Assembly (NCBI RefSeq): GCF_004216915.1
Contig: NZ_SGXD01000001.1
Coordinates: 434,001 to 498,000, forward strand
Source: Motilibacter rhizosphaerae
GTDB taxonomy: Bacteria; Actinomycetota; Actinomycetes; Motilibacterales; Motilibacteraceae
Length of the DNA stretch: 64,000 bases
Direction of reading: 5' to 3'
The notes under the pieces were generated by a model, which saw nothing but the letters and a program-made list of their open reading frames with translations, had not been told where the DNA came from and ran no database searches. Every line of letters starts with the position of its first letter. Position 1 is the first letter of the stretch. Positions 1 to 10,190 of this stretch are shown here, in pieces. A program made the translations under genes and the position numbers.

Positions 1-2
1 GC

Positions 3-863
3 AAGCTCTACCAGCTGCCGTGGAAGACCAACCCGGTCATGCTGTTCTACAACAAGAAGGTCTTCGCGAAGGCCGGCCTCGATCCGGACCACCCGCAGCT
101 CCAGACGTACGCGCAGGTGCTCGCCGCCGCGCGCACGCTCAAGCAGAAGGGCGGCGTGAAGGCGGCGATCTGGCCGGCCCCGAGCAACGAGTACTTCCAG
201 TCGTGGTTCGACTTCTACCCGCTGTTCGCGGCGGCGACCGGCGGGCAGCAGCTGCTCAAGGGGGACACCCCGCAGTTCGACTCGCCGCAGGGACTGGCGG
301 TGGCGCAGTTCTACCGCACGCTCTACGACGAGGGCCTGGCGCCGCGCGAGACCTACAACGGCGACAGCTTCGCCGAGGGCAAGGCCGCGATGTCCTTCGC
401 CGGCCCGTGGGCGGTCGCGGCGTACAAGGGCAAGGTCGACTGGGGCGCCGTCCCGGTGCCGACGCCCACGGGCGAACCCGCCGACCAGGTGCACACGTTC
501 TCGGACGCGAAGAACATCGCGATCTACTCCGCGTGCAAGAACCAGGCGACGGCGTGGGACGTCGCGAAGTTCGCCACCAGCCCGGAGCAGGACGGCAAGC
601 TGCTCCAGATGACGGGGCAGATGCCGCTGCGCCAGGGGCTGACGAGCGCCTACGCCTCCTACTTCGAGAAGAACCCCGCGTACAAGGACTTCGCCTCCGC
701 GGCGTCGCGCACCGTCGAGGTGCCCAACACGCTCAACTCGACGGCGGTGTGGCAGGCGTTCCGCGACGAGTGGGGCAGGGGCGTCATCTTCGGCAAGGAG
801 TCGCCGCAGCAGGACCTGAGCAAGGCCGCCAGGAAGATCTCTACCACCGTCACGAAGTCCTGA
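3..863 (+). CDS. Sugar ABC transporter substrate-binding protein, 3' part (5' end outside window)
   Basis: The frame is open from the left edge, so the N-terminus and lipoprotein signal are missing; about 286 residues are visible. The visible part has the C-lobe pattern of family 1 extracellular solute-binding proteins: LFYNKKVFAKAGLD near the start, then a FAEGKAAMSFAGPWAV segment typical of the hinge and ligand-cleft region. It would capture an oligosaccharide outside the membrane and deliver it to the two permeases that follow at a 10-nt gap. No ATPase gene is in the operon, so a shared MsiK/UgpC-like ATPase is probably used (inference). The GH130 gene downstream points to a mannoside or a related oligosaccharide. 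The ATG at 39 is internal, not the real start. Confidence 0.9.
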   Translation, partial: KLYQLPWKTNPVMLFYNKKVFAKAGLDPDHPQLQTYAQVLAAARTLKQKGGVKAAIWPAPSNEYFQSWFDFYPLFAAATGGQQLLKGDTPQFDSPQGLAVAQFYRTLYDEGLAPRETYNGDSFAEGKAAMSFAGPWAVAAYKGKVDWGAVPVPTPTGEPADQVHTFSDAKNIAIYSACKNQATAWDVAKFATSPEQDGKLLQMTGQMPLRQGLTSAYASYFEKNPAYKDFASAASRTVEVPNTLNSTAVWQAFRDEWGRGVIFGKESPQQDLSKAARKISTTVTKS

Positions 864-873
864 GGGAGAAGCG

Positions 874-1851
874 ATGTCCAGAGTCGAGCACGCACCCTCG
901 CTCACCAAGCACCGCCTGCAGGTCCTCCACTCCCACGAGCCGAGAGCGAGCAAGGGCCGCCGCCTCTCCGGCGGGCGTGCCGGCCGGCAGCCCATCGGCG
1001 CGGTCTTCTCCCTGCCGTACGTCGCCTTCCTCGCCGTCGTCTTCGCCTACCCGCTCGGCTCGGCGGTCTGGATCTCGCTGCACGACTACTTCTTCGCCGC
1101 CCCCGGCGCGAAGGTGTCCCGCCCCTGGGTCGGCCTCGAGAACTACCGCGCCGCGCTGAGCGACCCCGCAGTGCACAGCGCCTTCCTGCACGTGCTCGTG
1201 TTCCTCGTCATCAACGTTCCGCTGACGGTGGTCCTCTCGCTCGTCCTCGCGAGCGCGCTCAACGCCGCCATCCCGTTCCGGTCGTTCTTCCGCACGAGCT
1301 ACTACCTGCCCTACGTCACGGCGAGCGTCGCGGTGGTCGGCGTCTGGCTCTTCCTCTTCAGCTCCGACGGCATCGTCAACAAGGGCCTCGGTGGCCTGGC
1401 GCCCAACCCCTCCTGGCTCGTCAACGAGCACCTCGCGATGCCGGTCATCGCGGTGTTCGTGACGTGGAAGCAGCTCGGCTTCTTCATCCTGCTCTACCTC
1501 GCCGCGCTGCAGAACGTGCCGAAGGAGCTCTACGAGAGCGCCTCGGTCGACGGAGCCTCGCGCTTGCAGGCCTTCCGGTCGGTGACGGTCCCCGGCGTAC
1601 GCCCCGCGACGACGCTCGTCGTCATCCTCGCGACCATCACCGGCGCGAACCTCTTCACCGAACCGTACCTCCTCACCGGCGAGGGCGGTCCGAACGGCGC
1701 GTCCACGACGCCCGTGCTGCTGATGTACCAGAAGGGCCTCGAGCAGACCGACCCCGACATCGCCGCCGCGATCGGCGTGATCCTCGTCATCGGCGTGCTG
1801 CTGCTCGCCGGCCTCCAGCGCCTGCTCCTCGAGAGGAACGATGCCCGATGA
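874..1851 (+). CDS. Sugar ABC transporter permease, MalF/UgpA type
   Basis: 325-residue inner-membrane permease. The N-terminal 45 residues are basic and cytoplasmic, followed by about six hydrophobic segments starting at SLPYVAFLAVVFAYPL. The EAA loop that contacts the ATPase is visible around residues 215-235 (ELYESASVDGASRLQAF). The start ATG at 874 follows a GGGAGA ribosome site at 864-869. The gene lies 10 nt after the binding-protein gene and its TGA overlaps the start of the next permease (ATGA), so the two permeases are probably translationally coupled. Family assignment is firm; the sugar is inferred only from the neighbours. Confidence 0.93.
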   Translation: MSRVEHAPSLTKHRLQVLHSHEPRASKGRRLSGGRAGRQPIGAVFSLPYVAFLAVVFAYPLGSAVWISLHDYFFAAPGAKVSRPWVGLENYRAALSDPAVHSAFLHVLVFLVINVPLTVVLSLVLASALNAAIPFRSFFRTSYYLPYVTASVAVVGVWLFLFSSDGIVNKGLGGLAPNPSWLVNEHLAMPVIAVFVTWKQLGFFILLYLAALQNVPKELYESASVDGASRLQAFRSVTVPGVRPATTLVVILATITGANLFTEPYLLTGEGGPNGASTTPVLLMYQKGLEQTDPDIAAAIGVILVIGVLLLAGLQRLLLERNDAR

Positions 1852-2717
1852 GCACGTCCACGACCTCCCGCGCACCGATGCGCGGCTCGACCGGCGGGCG
1901 GGCGACCCGCCTGGTGCTGCTCGCGATCGGTGCCGTGGTCTTCCTCTTCCCCTTCTACTACATGATCGTCGGCGCCCTGCAGCGCAAGCACGACACCTCG
2001 CTCTCCGGCATCATCCCGTGGCCGCACAACCTGACGCTGGGCAACTTCTCGCAGATCGACGGGCGCATCCACCTGTGGCGCAGCCTGCTCAACTCCGGGA
2101 TCGTCACCGGCTCGGTGCTGCTGCTGACGCTCGTCTTCGGCGTGCTGGTGGGCTACGCCCTGGCCCAGCTGGAGTTCCGCGGGCGAGGCACGGTCTTCGC
2201 ACTCGTGCTGCTGGCGCAGGTCATCCCGTTCCAGCTGTTGCTGGTGCCGCTCTACGTGCTCATCGTCCGCGACTACGGGCTGGCCGACAACTACCTCGGC
2301 ATGATCCTGCCCTTCGCCATCAACTCGACGGCGGTGTTCGTCTTCCGCCAGTACTTCCTGCAGGTGCCGAAGGACCTCTTCGACGCCGCGCGCATCGACG
2401 GCGCCGGTGAGGTGGCCGTCCTGTGGCGGGTGGCCGTCCCCCTCGTGCGCCCCGCCATCCTCACCGCGCTCCTGCTGACGTTCATCGGCCCGTGGAACGA
2501 GTTCCTCTGGCCCTTCCTCGTGACGAAGGACCAGGACCTGCAGCCGCTGGCCGTCTCCCTGGCGAACTACATCAGCAGCGTGGCGGCGTCGGCCGCCAAC
2601 CCGTACGGCGCGATCCTCGCCGGCGCCTGCGTCCTCGCAGCGCCCGCCGTCGTGCTCTTCGTGGCCTTCCAGCGCCACTTCACCTCCACCGACATCGGCT
2701 CCGGCGTGAAGGGCTGA
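1848..2717 (+). CDS. Sugar ABC transporter permease, MalG/UgpE type
   Basis: 289-residue permease, second half of the membrane channel. I chose ATG 1848, which overlaps the preceding stop codon, rather than the much longer open frame upstream, because the hydrophobic segment LVLLAIGAVVFLFPFYYMIVG then begins near residue 18, as is usual for MalG-type proteins. The EAA loop is at roughly residues 180-200 (DLFDAARIDGAGEVAVLWRV). About six membrane segments are visible. The GH130 gene begins 2 nt after its stop. Confidence 0.93.
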   Translation: MSTSTTSRAPMRGSTGGRATRLVLLAIGAVVFLFPFYYMIVGALQRKHDTSLSGIIPWPHNLTLGNFSQIDGRIHLWRSLLNSGIVTGSVLLLTLVFGVLVGYALAQLEFRGRGTVFALVLLAQVIPFQLLLVPLYVLIVRDYGLADNYLGMILPFAINSTAVFVFRQYFLQVPKDLFDAARIDGAGEVAVLWRVAVPLVRPAILTALLLTFIGPWNEFLWPFLVTKDQDLQPLAVSLANYISSVAASAANPYGAILAGACVLAAPAVVLFVAFQRHFTSTDIGSGVKG

Positions 2718-2719
2718 CC

Positions 2720-3796
2720 ATGACCACTGCGACCTCGACCCTCCCCTGGACCCTCACGCGACTCGGCGTCGTCATGACACCGGACCCTGCAGAACCCCAT
2801 GAGCACGAGGGGGTCCTCAACCCCGCGACGGCGCACGAGCCGGACGGCACGCTCTACCTGCTCCCCCGCCTCGTCGCGGAGGGCAACGTCTCCCGCATCG
2901 GGCTCGCCCGGGTCGTCGTCGAGGACGGCGTCCCCGTGGGAGTGCAGCGCGAGGGCTTCGTCCTCGCGCCTGACGAGGGATGGGAGCGCGGGCTGACCAA
3001 CGCCGGCGTGGAGGACCCGCGCGTCACGTGGGTCCCTGCGCTCGGGCTGCACGTCATGACCTACGTCGCGTACGGGCCGCTCGGCCCCCGGCTCGCGCTC
3101 GCCGTCTCGAGCGGTGCCCGCCGCTGGCGGCGTCTCGGGCCGGTGACGTACGCGTACCAGCCCTCGCTGGACACCGACCTCGGGCTGTTCCCCAACAAGG
3201 ACGCGGTGTTCTTCCCCGAGCCGGTGCCCGGCCCCGGCGGCCGCGAGTGCTTCGCCGTGCTGCACCGCCCGATGTGGGACCTCGGCTGGTTCCGCGAGGG
3301 CGAGGGCGTCCACCTCCCCGCCGGGGTGGACGACGAGCGGCCCGGCATCTGGATCTCGTACGTGCCGGTGGAGGACGTCCAGCGCGACCTCTCCGCGCTC
3401 ACCCACTGGCGCGACCACCGGCTCGTCGCGATGCCGGAAGCGCCCTTCGAGGAGCTGAAGATCGGCGCCGGCCCGCCGCCGCTCCGCGTCGAGGAGGGCT
3501 GGCTGCTCGTCCACCACGGGGTGACCGGCGAGCAGCCGAAGGGATTCGACCCGACCACGCAGAAGGTGGAGTACGCCGCCGGCTGCATGCTGCTCGACGC
3601 CGCGGACCCGTCGCGGGTGCTGGCGCGCAGCAGCGAGCCCGTGCTCGCCCCCGAGACCGCCGAGGAGCGCGCGGGCACGGTGCCCAACGTCGTCTTCCCG
3701 ACGGCGTGGGCGGAGATCGAGGGCACGCACTTCGTGTTCTACGGCATGGCCGACTCCGCGATCGGCGTCGCCCGGCTCGACCGGCGCGCGTCATGA
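2720..3796 (+). CDS. GH130 family glycoside phosphorylase/hydrolase (mannoside-active type)
   Basis: 358-residue cytoplasmic protein with the five-bladed propeller pattern of GH130. Visible motifs are VLNPATAHEPDGTLYLLPR near the N-terminus, AGVEDPRVTWV around residue 95 (its Asp is the proposed acid in this family), and a C-terminal TVPNVVFPTAW segment. Characterised GH130 enzymes split beta-1,4- or beta-1,2-mannosides by phosphorolysis or hydrolysis. I cannot decide between these from the sequence. ATG 2720 lies 2 nt after the permease stop; its own stop overlaps the next start (ATGA at 3793). It would process the sugar imported by the adjoining ABC system. Confidence 0.85.
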   Translation: MTTATSTLPWTLTRLGVVMTPDPAEPHEHEGVLNPATAHEPDGTLYLLPRLVAEGNVSRIGLARVVVEDGVPVGVQREGFVLAPDEGWERGLTNAGVEDPRVTWVPALGLHVMTYVAYGPLGPRLALAVSSGARRWRRLGPVTYAYQPSLDTDLGLFPNKDAVFFPEPVPGPGGRECFAVLHRPMWDLGWFREGEGVHLPAGVDDERPGIWISYVPVEDVQRDLSALTHWRDHRLVAMPEAPFEELKIGAGPPPLRVEEGWLLVHHGVTGEQPKGFDPTTQKVEYAAGCMLLDAADPSRVLARSSEPVLAPETAEERAGTVPNVVFPTAWAEIEGTHFVFYGMADSAIGVARLDRRAS

Positions 3797-5748
3797 GGCT
3801 GTGCGGCGCACTGGCGGCCGGAGTCCTGGTGGCCGCGATGGTCTCTGCCGCGCCGTCCGCCCGCGCCGACGACGGCACGCTCGCCAACCTCGCGCACCTC
3901 GACTTCCTCGGCGCAGACGTCACTCCTCCCGCCCAGGCGGGCCACACCACGTGGCAGCTCGACCAGGAGCCGCACGTCGGCGTGCTGTGGACCTATGCGA
4001 ACCGGCAGGACGACGGCGGCTACGAGAAGATCGGCGGCGGCGCGTACGACGCGGCGACGGACACCTACGGCCAGGGCGCCTTCAACGCCGACGACATCGC
4101 GCGGGCGGCGGTCGCGTACCTGCGCTACCACCAGCAGCACGGCGACGCGCACAGCCTCGACCGCGCGCGCGAGCTGCTGCGCGGGCTGACGTACCTGCAG
4201 ACGACGACCGGGCCGCATGCCGGCGACGTCGTGCTCTGGATGCAGCCCGACGGCACGCTGCACCCGAGCGCGACCCCTGCGGATGTGCCCGACCCGTCCG
4301 ACAGCGGCCCGAGCTACTGGCTGGCGCGCACCGTCTGGGCGCTCGGCGAGGGCTACGCCGACCTCCGCACCGCGGACCCGGCCTTCGCCGGGTTCCTCCA
4401 GCAGCGGCTGGACCTCGCTGTCGGTGCACTCGAGCGCGAGGTCCTCGTCCACTACGGGACCTACGCCGTGGCCGACGGGAAGCGCGTGCCCCGCTGGCTG
4501 GTCGTCGACGGCTCGGACGCGAGCGCAGAAGCGGTCCTCGGGCTGTCGGCGTACGCGTCGTCCGCTCCCACCGGGGCCCTGCGCGACCGGGTCGTCACCG
4601 CGACGCGCGAGCTCGCCGAGGGGATTGCCGACCTGCAGGGCGGCGGGCCGCGGACCTGGCCGTACGGCGCCATCCTCCCGACCACGACATCGCGGTCGCT
4701 CTGGCACGCCTGGTCCTCGCAGCAGGCGGCGGCCCTCGCGGCAGCCGCACGTGCGACCGGGAACCGTGGCCTGCTGCGCCCGGCCCTGCTCGACGCCAGC
4801 GAGTTCACCGCGCGGCTGCTCGTCGACGACGGGCCGGACAACGGCTGGCAGCCGACGCCGAGCGACCGGACGCAGATCGCGTACGGCGTGGACTCGCGGC
4901 TCGAGGATGCATTGGCACTGGTCGACCCCTCGCGAAGTCCGGGGCTGCGCGAGCTGGCTGCCGTGGACGCAGCCTGGTTCTTCGGGGCCAACCGCGCCGG
5001 TCAGCCGATGTACGACAGGAGCACCGGCCGCGGTTATGACGGGCTCGCCCCCGACGGCACGATCAACCACGGCGCAGGTGCGGAGTCGACGATCCACGCG
5101 GTCCTGGCGATGCTCGCGCTCGACGCGCATCCGGACGTGCGCGCCGCCGCGCTGGCGCTGAGGGGGATCGGGACGCGCGACGCCACGCAGGTGGTGGAGG
5201 GCGAGTCGGGCACCCTGTCGCGCGGGGCGAGCGTGACGCCGGTCAGCACGACCTGGGACGGCGAGTCGCTCGTCAGCGGGACAGGCGTAGCGACGCTCCC
5301 TCCGGGCTCGAGTGGCACGTGGACGATCCCCGGCTCAGGACCGCGCCTGCTGCAGGCGGTCCTGCGCCTGCCCGAGAGGGGCACGACCTCGCTGCTCTGG
5401 CGCTCGACGCACCAGCCCGGCTGGACAGCCTCGCGCGGCGTGGGCGCGCAGGGAGTCACTCCGGCGCCGGGCGCCCTGCTGCCGGGCCCGGTGCCGCTCG
5501 TGACCCGGTCGTCCACGGTGACCGCCGTCGCCGGAGGCAGGCAGTCGTCGGTGCTCGACGCGATCCTCGTGACGCCGGTGGTCTCGACCGTCGAGCTGAC
5601 CGGCACCGGGCACGAGGTGCTCGAGGTCAACGGGGACGTCCTGCCGCACCGCGTGGTCGGGAGGGGCCGGGACGTTCGGGTCTTCGACCGCAGCGGCCGC
5701 GCGGTCCGCGGGCTGATCCCGCCCGGCGGGTACGCGGTGCTGCGCTGA
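3793..5748 (+). CDS. Secreted protein, alpha/alpha-toroid glycosidase-like with C-terminal beta domain
   Basis: 651 residues. A Sec signal peptide is clear (MRLCGALAAGVLVAAMVSAA, cleavage likely after ARA near residue 27). Residues about 30-460 carry spaced aromatic/Gly-rich helical repeats (YEKIGGGAYDAATDTYGQGAFNADD, SYWLARTVWALGEGY, RSLWHAWSSQQAAAL) like six-hairpin glycosidases. Residues about 465-651 look like a beta-sandwich carbohydrate-binding domain ending in a short Ig-like piece (VEGESGTLSRGASVTP). No CAZy family can be assigned by eye. ATG 3793 overlaps the GH130 stop, making this the last gene of the sugar operon, followed by a strong hairpin. Likely role: extracellular release or binding of the imported glycan (inference). 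Confidence 0.7.
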   Translation: MRLCGALAAGVLVAAMVSAAPSARADDGTLANLAHLDFLGADVTPPAQAGHTTWQLDQEPHVGVLWTYANRQDDGGYEKIGGGAYDAATDTYGQGAFNADDIARAAVAYLRYHQQHGDAHSLDRARELLRGLTYLQTTTGPHAGDVVLWMQPDGTLHPSATPADVPDPSDSGPSYWLARTVWALGEGYADLRTADPAFAGFLQQRLDLAVGALEREVLVHYGTYAVADGKRVPRWLVVDGSDASAEAVLGLSAYASSAPTGALRDRVVTATRELAEGIADLQGGGPRTWPYGAILPTTTSRSLWHAWSSQQAAALAAAARATGNRGLLRPALLDASEFTARLLVDDGPDNGWQPTPSDRTQIAYGVDSRLEDALALVDPSRSPGLRELAAVDAAWFFGANRAGQPMYDRSTGRGYDGLAPDGTINHGAGAESTIHAVLAMLALDAHPDVRAAALALRGIGTRDATQVVEGESGTLSRGASVTPVSTTWDGESLVSGTGVATLPPGSSGTWTIPGSGPRLLQAVLRLPERGTTSLLWRSTHQPGWTASRGVGAQGVTPAPGALLPGPVPLVTRSSTVTAVAGGRQSSVLDAILVTPVVSTVELTGTGHEVLEVNGDVLPHRVVGRGRDVRVFDRSGRAVRGLIPPGGYAVLR

Positions 5749-5762
5749 CGCCCCCGACGAGT

Positions 5763-5811
5763 GAACGGGGGCACCCAGTGGCGCTCAGAGCTTCACTGGG
5801 TGCCCCCGTTC
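5763..5811 (+). terminator. Intrinsic-terminator-like hairpin after the sugar operon
   Basis: A perfect 18-bp inverted repeat: GAACGGGGGCACCCAGTG at 5763-5780 and its exact reverse complement at 5794-5811, with a 13-nt loop. It lies 14 nt after the last stop of the operon and before the next plus-strand gene. There is no U-tract, as is common in high-G+C actinobacteria. Confidence 0.7.
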
Positions 5812-5944
5812 GATGGCAGGGCAGGCCGCGACCACCTCCGCGCCGCGAGGTTCACCTCCCCGGCACGTCCCGCTCACTCTCGCGCCACCCGCCCGGGGCG
5901 AGCACCGGCCACCCTTGGGCCTCCGTGCAGGGACGAGGGGGGCT

Positions 5945-7933
<1,989 letters not shown>

Positions 7934-7949
7934 GCGCCACACTGGCCCC

Positions 7950-8213
7950 ATGACGGTCTTCCGCACCACGCTCGAGCCCACGGGCGGCAACAACGTCGGC
8001 ATCGTCGTGCCGGAGGAGGTCGTGCTGGCCTTCGACCGCGGCAAGCGCGTGCCGGTCGTCGTGACGATCGACGGCGGCTACACGTACCGGACGAGGATCG
8101 GCGTCATGGGCGGGCGCTACCTCGTGTCGTTCAACGCCGAGACCCGCAAGCAGACCGGCCGCGGCGCGGGTGACGAGGTCGAGGTAGAGCTGGTCGTCGA
8201 CCCCGACAGGTGA
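7950..8213 (+). CDS. DUF1905 domain protein
   Basis: 87-residue small beta-barrel-like protein matching the DUF1905 pattern: FRTTLEPTGGNNVGIVVPEEVV at the start, GYTYRTRIGVMGGRYLVSF in the middle, and a C-terminal TGRGAGDEVEVELVVD. The family function is unknown. ATG 7950 is 16 nt after the preceding stop without a clear ribosome site. It stands between the orphan PstS-like gene and a convergent membrane gene. Confidence 0.8.
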   Translation: MTVFRTTLEPTGGNNVGIVVPEEVVLAFDRGKRVPVVVTIDGGYTYRTRIGVMGGRYLVSFNAETRKQTGRGAGDEVEVELVVDPDR

Positions 8214-8226
8214 GCCGCGGCGAGCG

Positions 8227-8625
8227 TCAGCAGGGTCCGCCCTGCACCACCATCGCGCCGAGAGCTGCGAGCAGCCCCGCGCCGAAGCCGGCACCGACGA
8301 GCCCCAGGGTGACCGGGTGGGCCGCCCACAGGGGCTGATCGCCTGCTTGCTGTCGTTGCTGCCGGAGCACGGCCACGAGGACCACCGCCGCGAGGAGCGG
8401 CGCGGTCATCAGCACCAGGTCCGGCCGCGGCAGGGGGTCCTGGGTCGTCTGGACGCCGAACCCGACCAGGCAGAACGCGGCCCAGAGCCATCCCGCGCGG
8501 CCGCGTGGTCGCGCGGCAGCGGGTCGCGCCACTGCCGCGACCACGACCACGACCAGGCCGAGCCCCGCGCCGACTGCCGCGGGGAAGAGCCACTCCGGTC
8601 CGCCGCTCTCCCAGCACCGGTCCAC
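8227..8625 (-). CDS. Small hypothetical membrane protein
   Basis: 132 residues from GTG 8625, 8 nt after the GntP gene stop, so in the same operon. Four hydrophobic stretches are visible: WLFPAAVGAGLGLVVVVVA, WLWAAFCLVGFG, LVLMTAPLLAAVVLVAVL and LGLVGAGFGAGLLAALGAMV, joined by short Arg/Pro/Gln-rich loops. The much longer open frame upstream of GTG 8625 is a shadow of gntP and was left out. I do not recognise the family. Its position suggests co-expression with the gluconate-type permease. Confidence 0.55.
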   Translation of the reverse strand: MDRCWESGGPEWLFPAAVGAGLGLVVVVVAAVARPAAARPRGRAGWLWAAFCLVGFGVQTTQDPLPRPDLVLMTAPLLAAVVLVAVLRQQRQQAGDQPLWAAHPVTLGLVGAGFGAGLLAALGAMVVQGGPC

Positions 8626-8633
8626 CTCGTCGG

Positions 8634-10073
8634 CTACACCACGACCGACAGCACCAGCACCACGACGATCCCGACCACCGAGAGGATCGTCTCGAGGATC
8701 GACCACGTCTTGAACGTCTGCGCGACGCTCAGCCCCAGGAACTGCTTGACGAGCCAGAACCCCGCGTCGTTCACGTGCGAGAAGAACAGCGACCCCGCCC
8801 CGATCGCGAGCACCAGAAGCGAGAGGTGCGAGCTCGAGAGGTGCGCCCCGGCCGGGGCGAGGATGCCTGCAGCGGTCGTCGTCGCGACCGTGGCCGACCC
8901 CGTCGCGAGCCGCAGGGCGACGGCGATGAGCCAGGCGAGGAACAGCGTCGAGATGCTGCTGCCCTCGACCCAGCCCGAGATGGTCTTCGAGATCCCGCTG
9001 TCCACCAGCACCTGCTTGAAGCCGCCGCCGGCGGCCACGATGAGCAGGATCCCGACGATCGGGGCGAGCGAGCGCTCCAGGACGGCGTTCGTGCGCGCCC
9101 GGTCCAGCCCGAGGGAGAAGCCGAACGTCCACATCGCCACCAGCACGCCGATCAGCAGGGCGACGGTCGGGTCGCCGATGAAGTCGAGCGCCTTGCGCGG
9201 CATGGCGCCCTTGTCGTCCTGCAGGATGTCCGCGAGCGAGCGTGCCAGCATGAGGACCACCGGCAGCAGCACAGTCGCGAGCGTGACGGGGAACGACGGG
9301 CGGCGCTCGGGCCGGGTCGCCGGCTCGCCGGTCGCCGCGTCGGGGTTGTCCTCGGACCCGTCGTCGCCTGAGGAGAAGAGCTCGGGAGCGCCGACGGGCG
9401 CCAGGCGCACCGCCACGCTCGAGAAGACCGGGCCGGCCAGGACGAGCGCCGGGACCGCCACGAGGATGCCGAGGCCCAGCGTCAGGCCGAGGTCGGCCTT
9501 CAGCAGGCCGATCGCAGCGAGCGGACCCGGGTGCGGCGGCACGAACCCGTGCATGGCCGACAGGCCGGCGATGGCGGGGACCGCGACGCGCATCAGCGGC
9601 TGCTCCGTACGCCTCGCGACCAGCACGATCACCGGCATGAGCAGCACGAGGCCGATCTCGAAGAACATCGGCAGGCCGATGAGCGCACCGACCAGGCCCA
9701 TCGCCCAGGGCAGCAGCCGTGGTCCGGCCCGCCCGACGAGCGTGTCGACGATCTGCGCGGCTCCGCCGGAGTCGACGAGGAGCCTGCCGAGCATCGCGCC
9801 GAGCGCGACGAGGATGCCGACGCTCGCGGTCGTGGCGCCGAAGCCCTTCGTGTAGCTCGCCAGCCCCGCCGGCAGGCCGCTCCCGGCCACAGCCGCGGTG
9901 ACGAGCGCGCCCACGGTCAGGCTGAGGAACGGGTGGAGCTTCAGCAGCGTGATCAGCAGGATGATCAGCGCGATGCCGACGAGCGCGGCCAGGACGAGGC
10001 GCGTGTCGGAGCCCGCCGCCTGGTCGGCGGCGAGCAGTCGGCTGGACATGACAGTGGCGGCACCGGCGGCCAT
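8634..10073 (-). CDS. GntP-family permease (gluconate/hydroxy-acid:H+ symporter)
   Basis: 479-residue polytopic membrane protein of the GntP family. Visible hallmarks are KLHPFLSLTVGALVTAAVAG near residue 40, GFGATTASVGILVALGAMLG near residue 70, and HGFVPPHPGPLAAIGLL near residue 180, a signature segment. About 12 membrane segments. ATG 10073 was chosen because GAGGGAG lies 7 nt upstream; ATG 10115 and ATG 10049 are in frame but have no ribosome site. No gluconate kinase gene is next to it, so the substrate is open. It is divergent from femX. Confidence 0.88.
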   Translation of the reverse strand: MAAGAATVMSSRLLAADQAAGSDTRLVLAALVGIALIILLITLLKLHPFLSLTVGALVTAAVAGSGLPAGLASYTKGFGATTASVGILVALGAMLGRLLVDSGGAAQIVDTLVGRAGPRLLPWAMGLVGALIGLPMFFEIGLVLLMPVIVLVARRTEQPLMRVAVPAIAGLSAMHGFVPPHPGPLAAIGLLKADLGLTLGLGILVAVPALVLAGPVFSSVAVRLAPVGAPELFSSGDDGSEDNPDAATGEPATRPERRPSFPVTLATVLLPVVLMLARSLADILQDDKGAMPRKALDFIGDPTVALLIGVLVAMWTFGFSLGLDRARTNAVLERSLAPIVGILLIVAAGGGFKQVLVDSGISKTISGWVEGSSISTLFLAWLIAVALRLATGSATVATTTAAGILAPAGAHLSSSHLSLLVLAIGAGSLFFSHVNDAGFWLVKQFLGLSVAQTFKTWSILETILSVVGIVVVLVLSVVV

Positions 10074-10176
10074 CGGGTCGCTCCCTCGCGAGGCGGACGG
10101 CAGTTCCCGGCACACGTGCCCACCGAAGATCGCCAGAAACGCGCGGTCGAGGTACGGGCCGGCCCCGTCCTCTGGC

Positions 10177-10182
10177 TAGGCT
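10177..10182 (+). promoter_or_regulatory. Probable -10 box of a leaderless promoter for femX
   Basis: TAGGCT lies 8 nt before ATG 10191, with no Shine-Dalgarno sequence. This places the transcription start at or next to the start codon, as in many actinobacterial leaderless genes. Confidence 0.45.
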
Positions 10183-10190
10183 CTTGCCCC

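Noticed and set aside
1464-1847. N-terminal extension of the MalG-type permease upstream of 1848
   Set aside because: The extension is Arg/Pro-rich and overlaps the MalF-type gene. ATG 1848 gives the normal length and the usual ATGA overlap.
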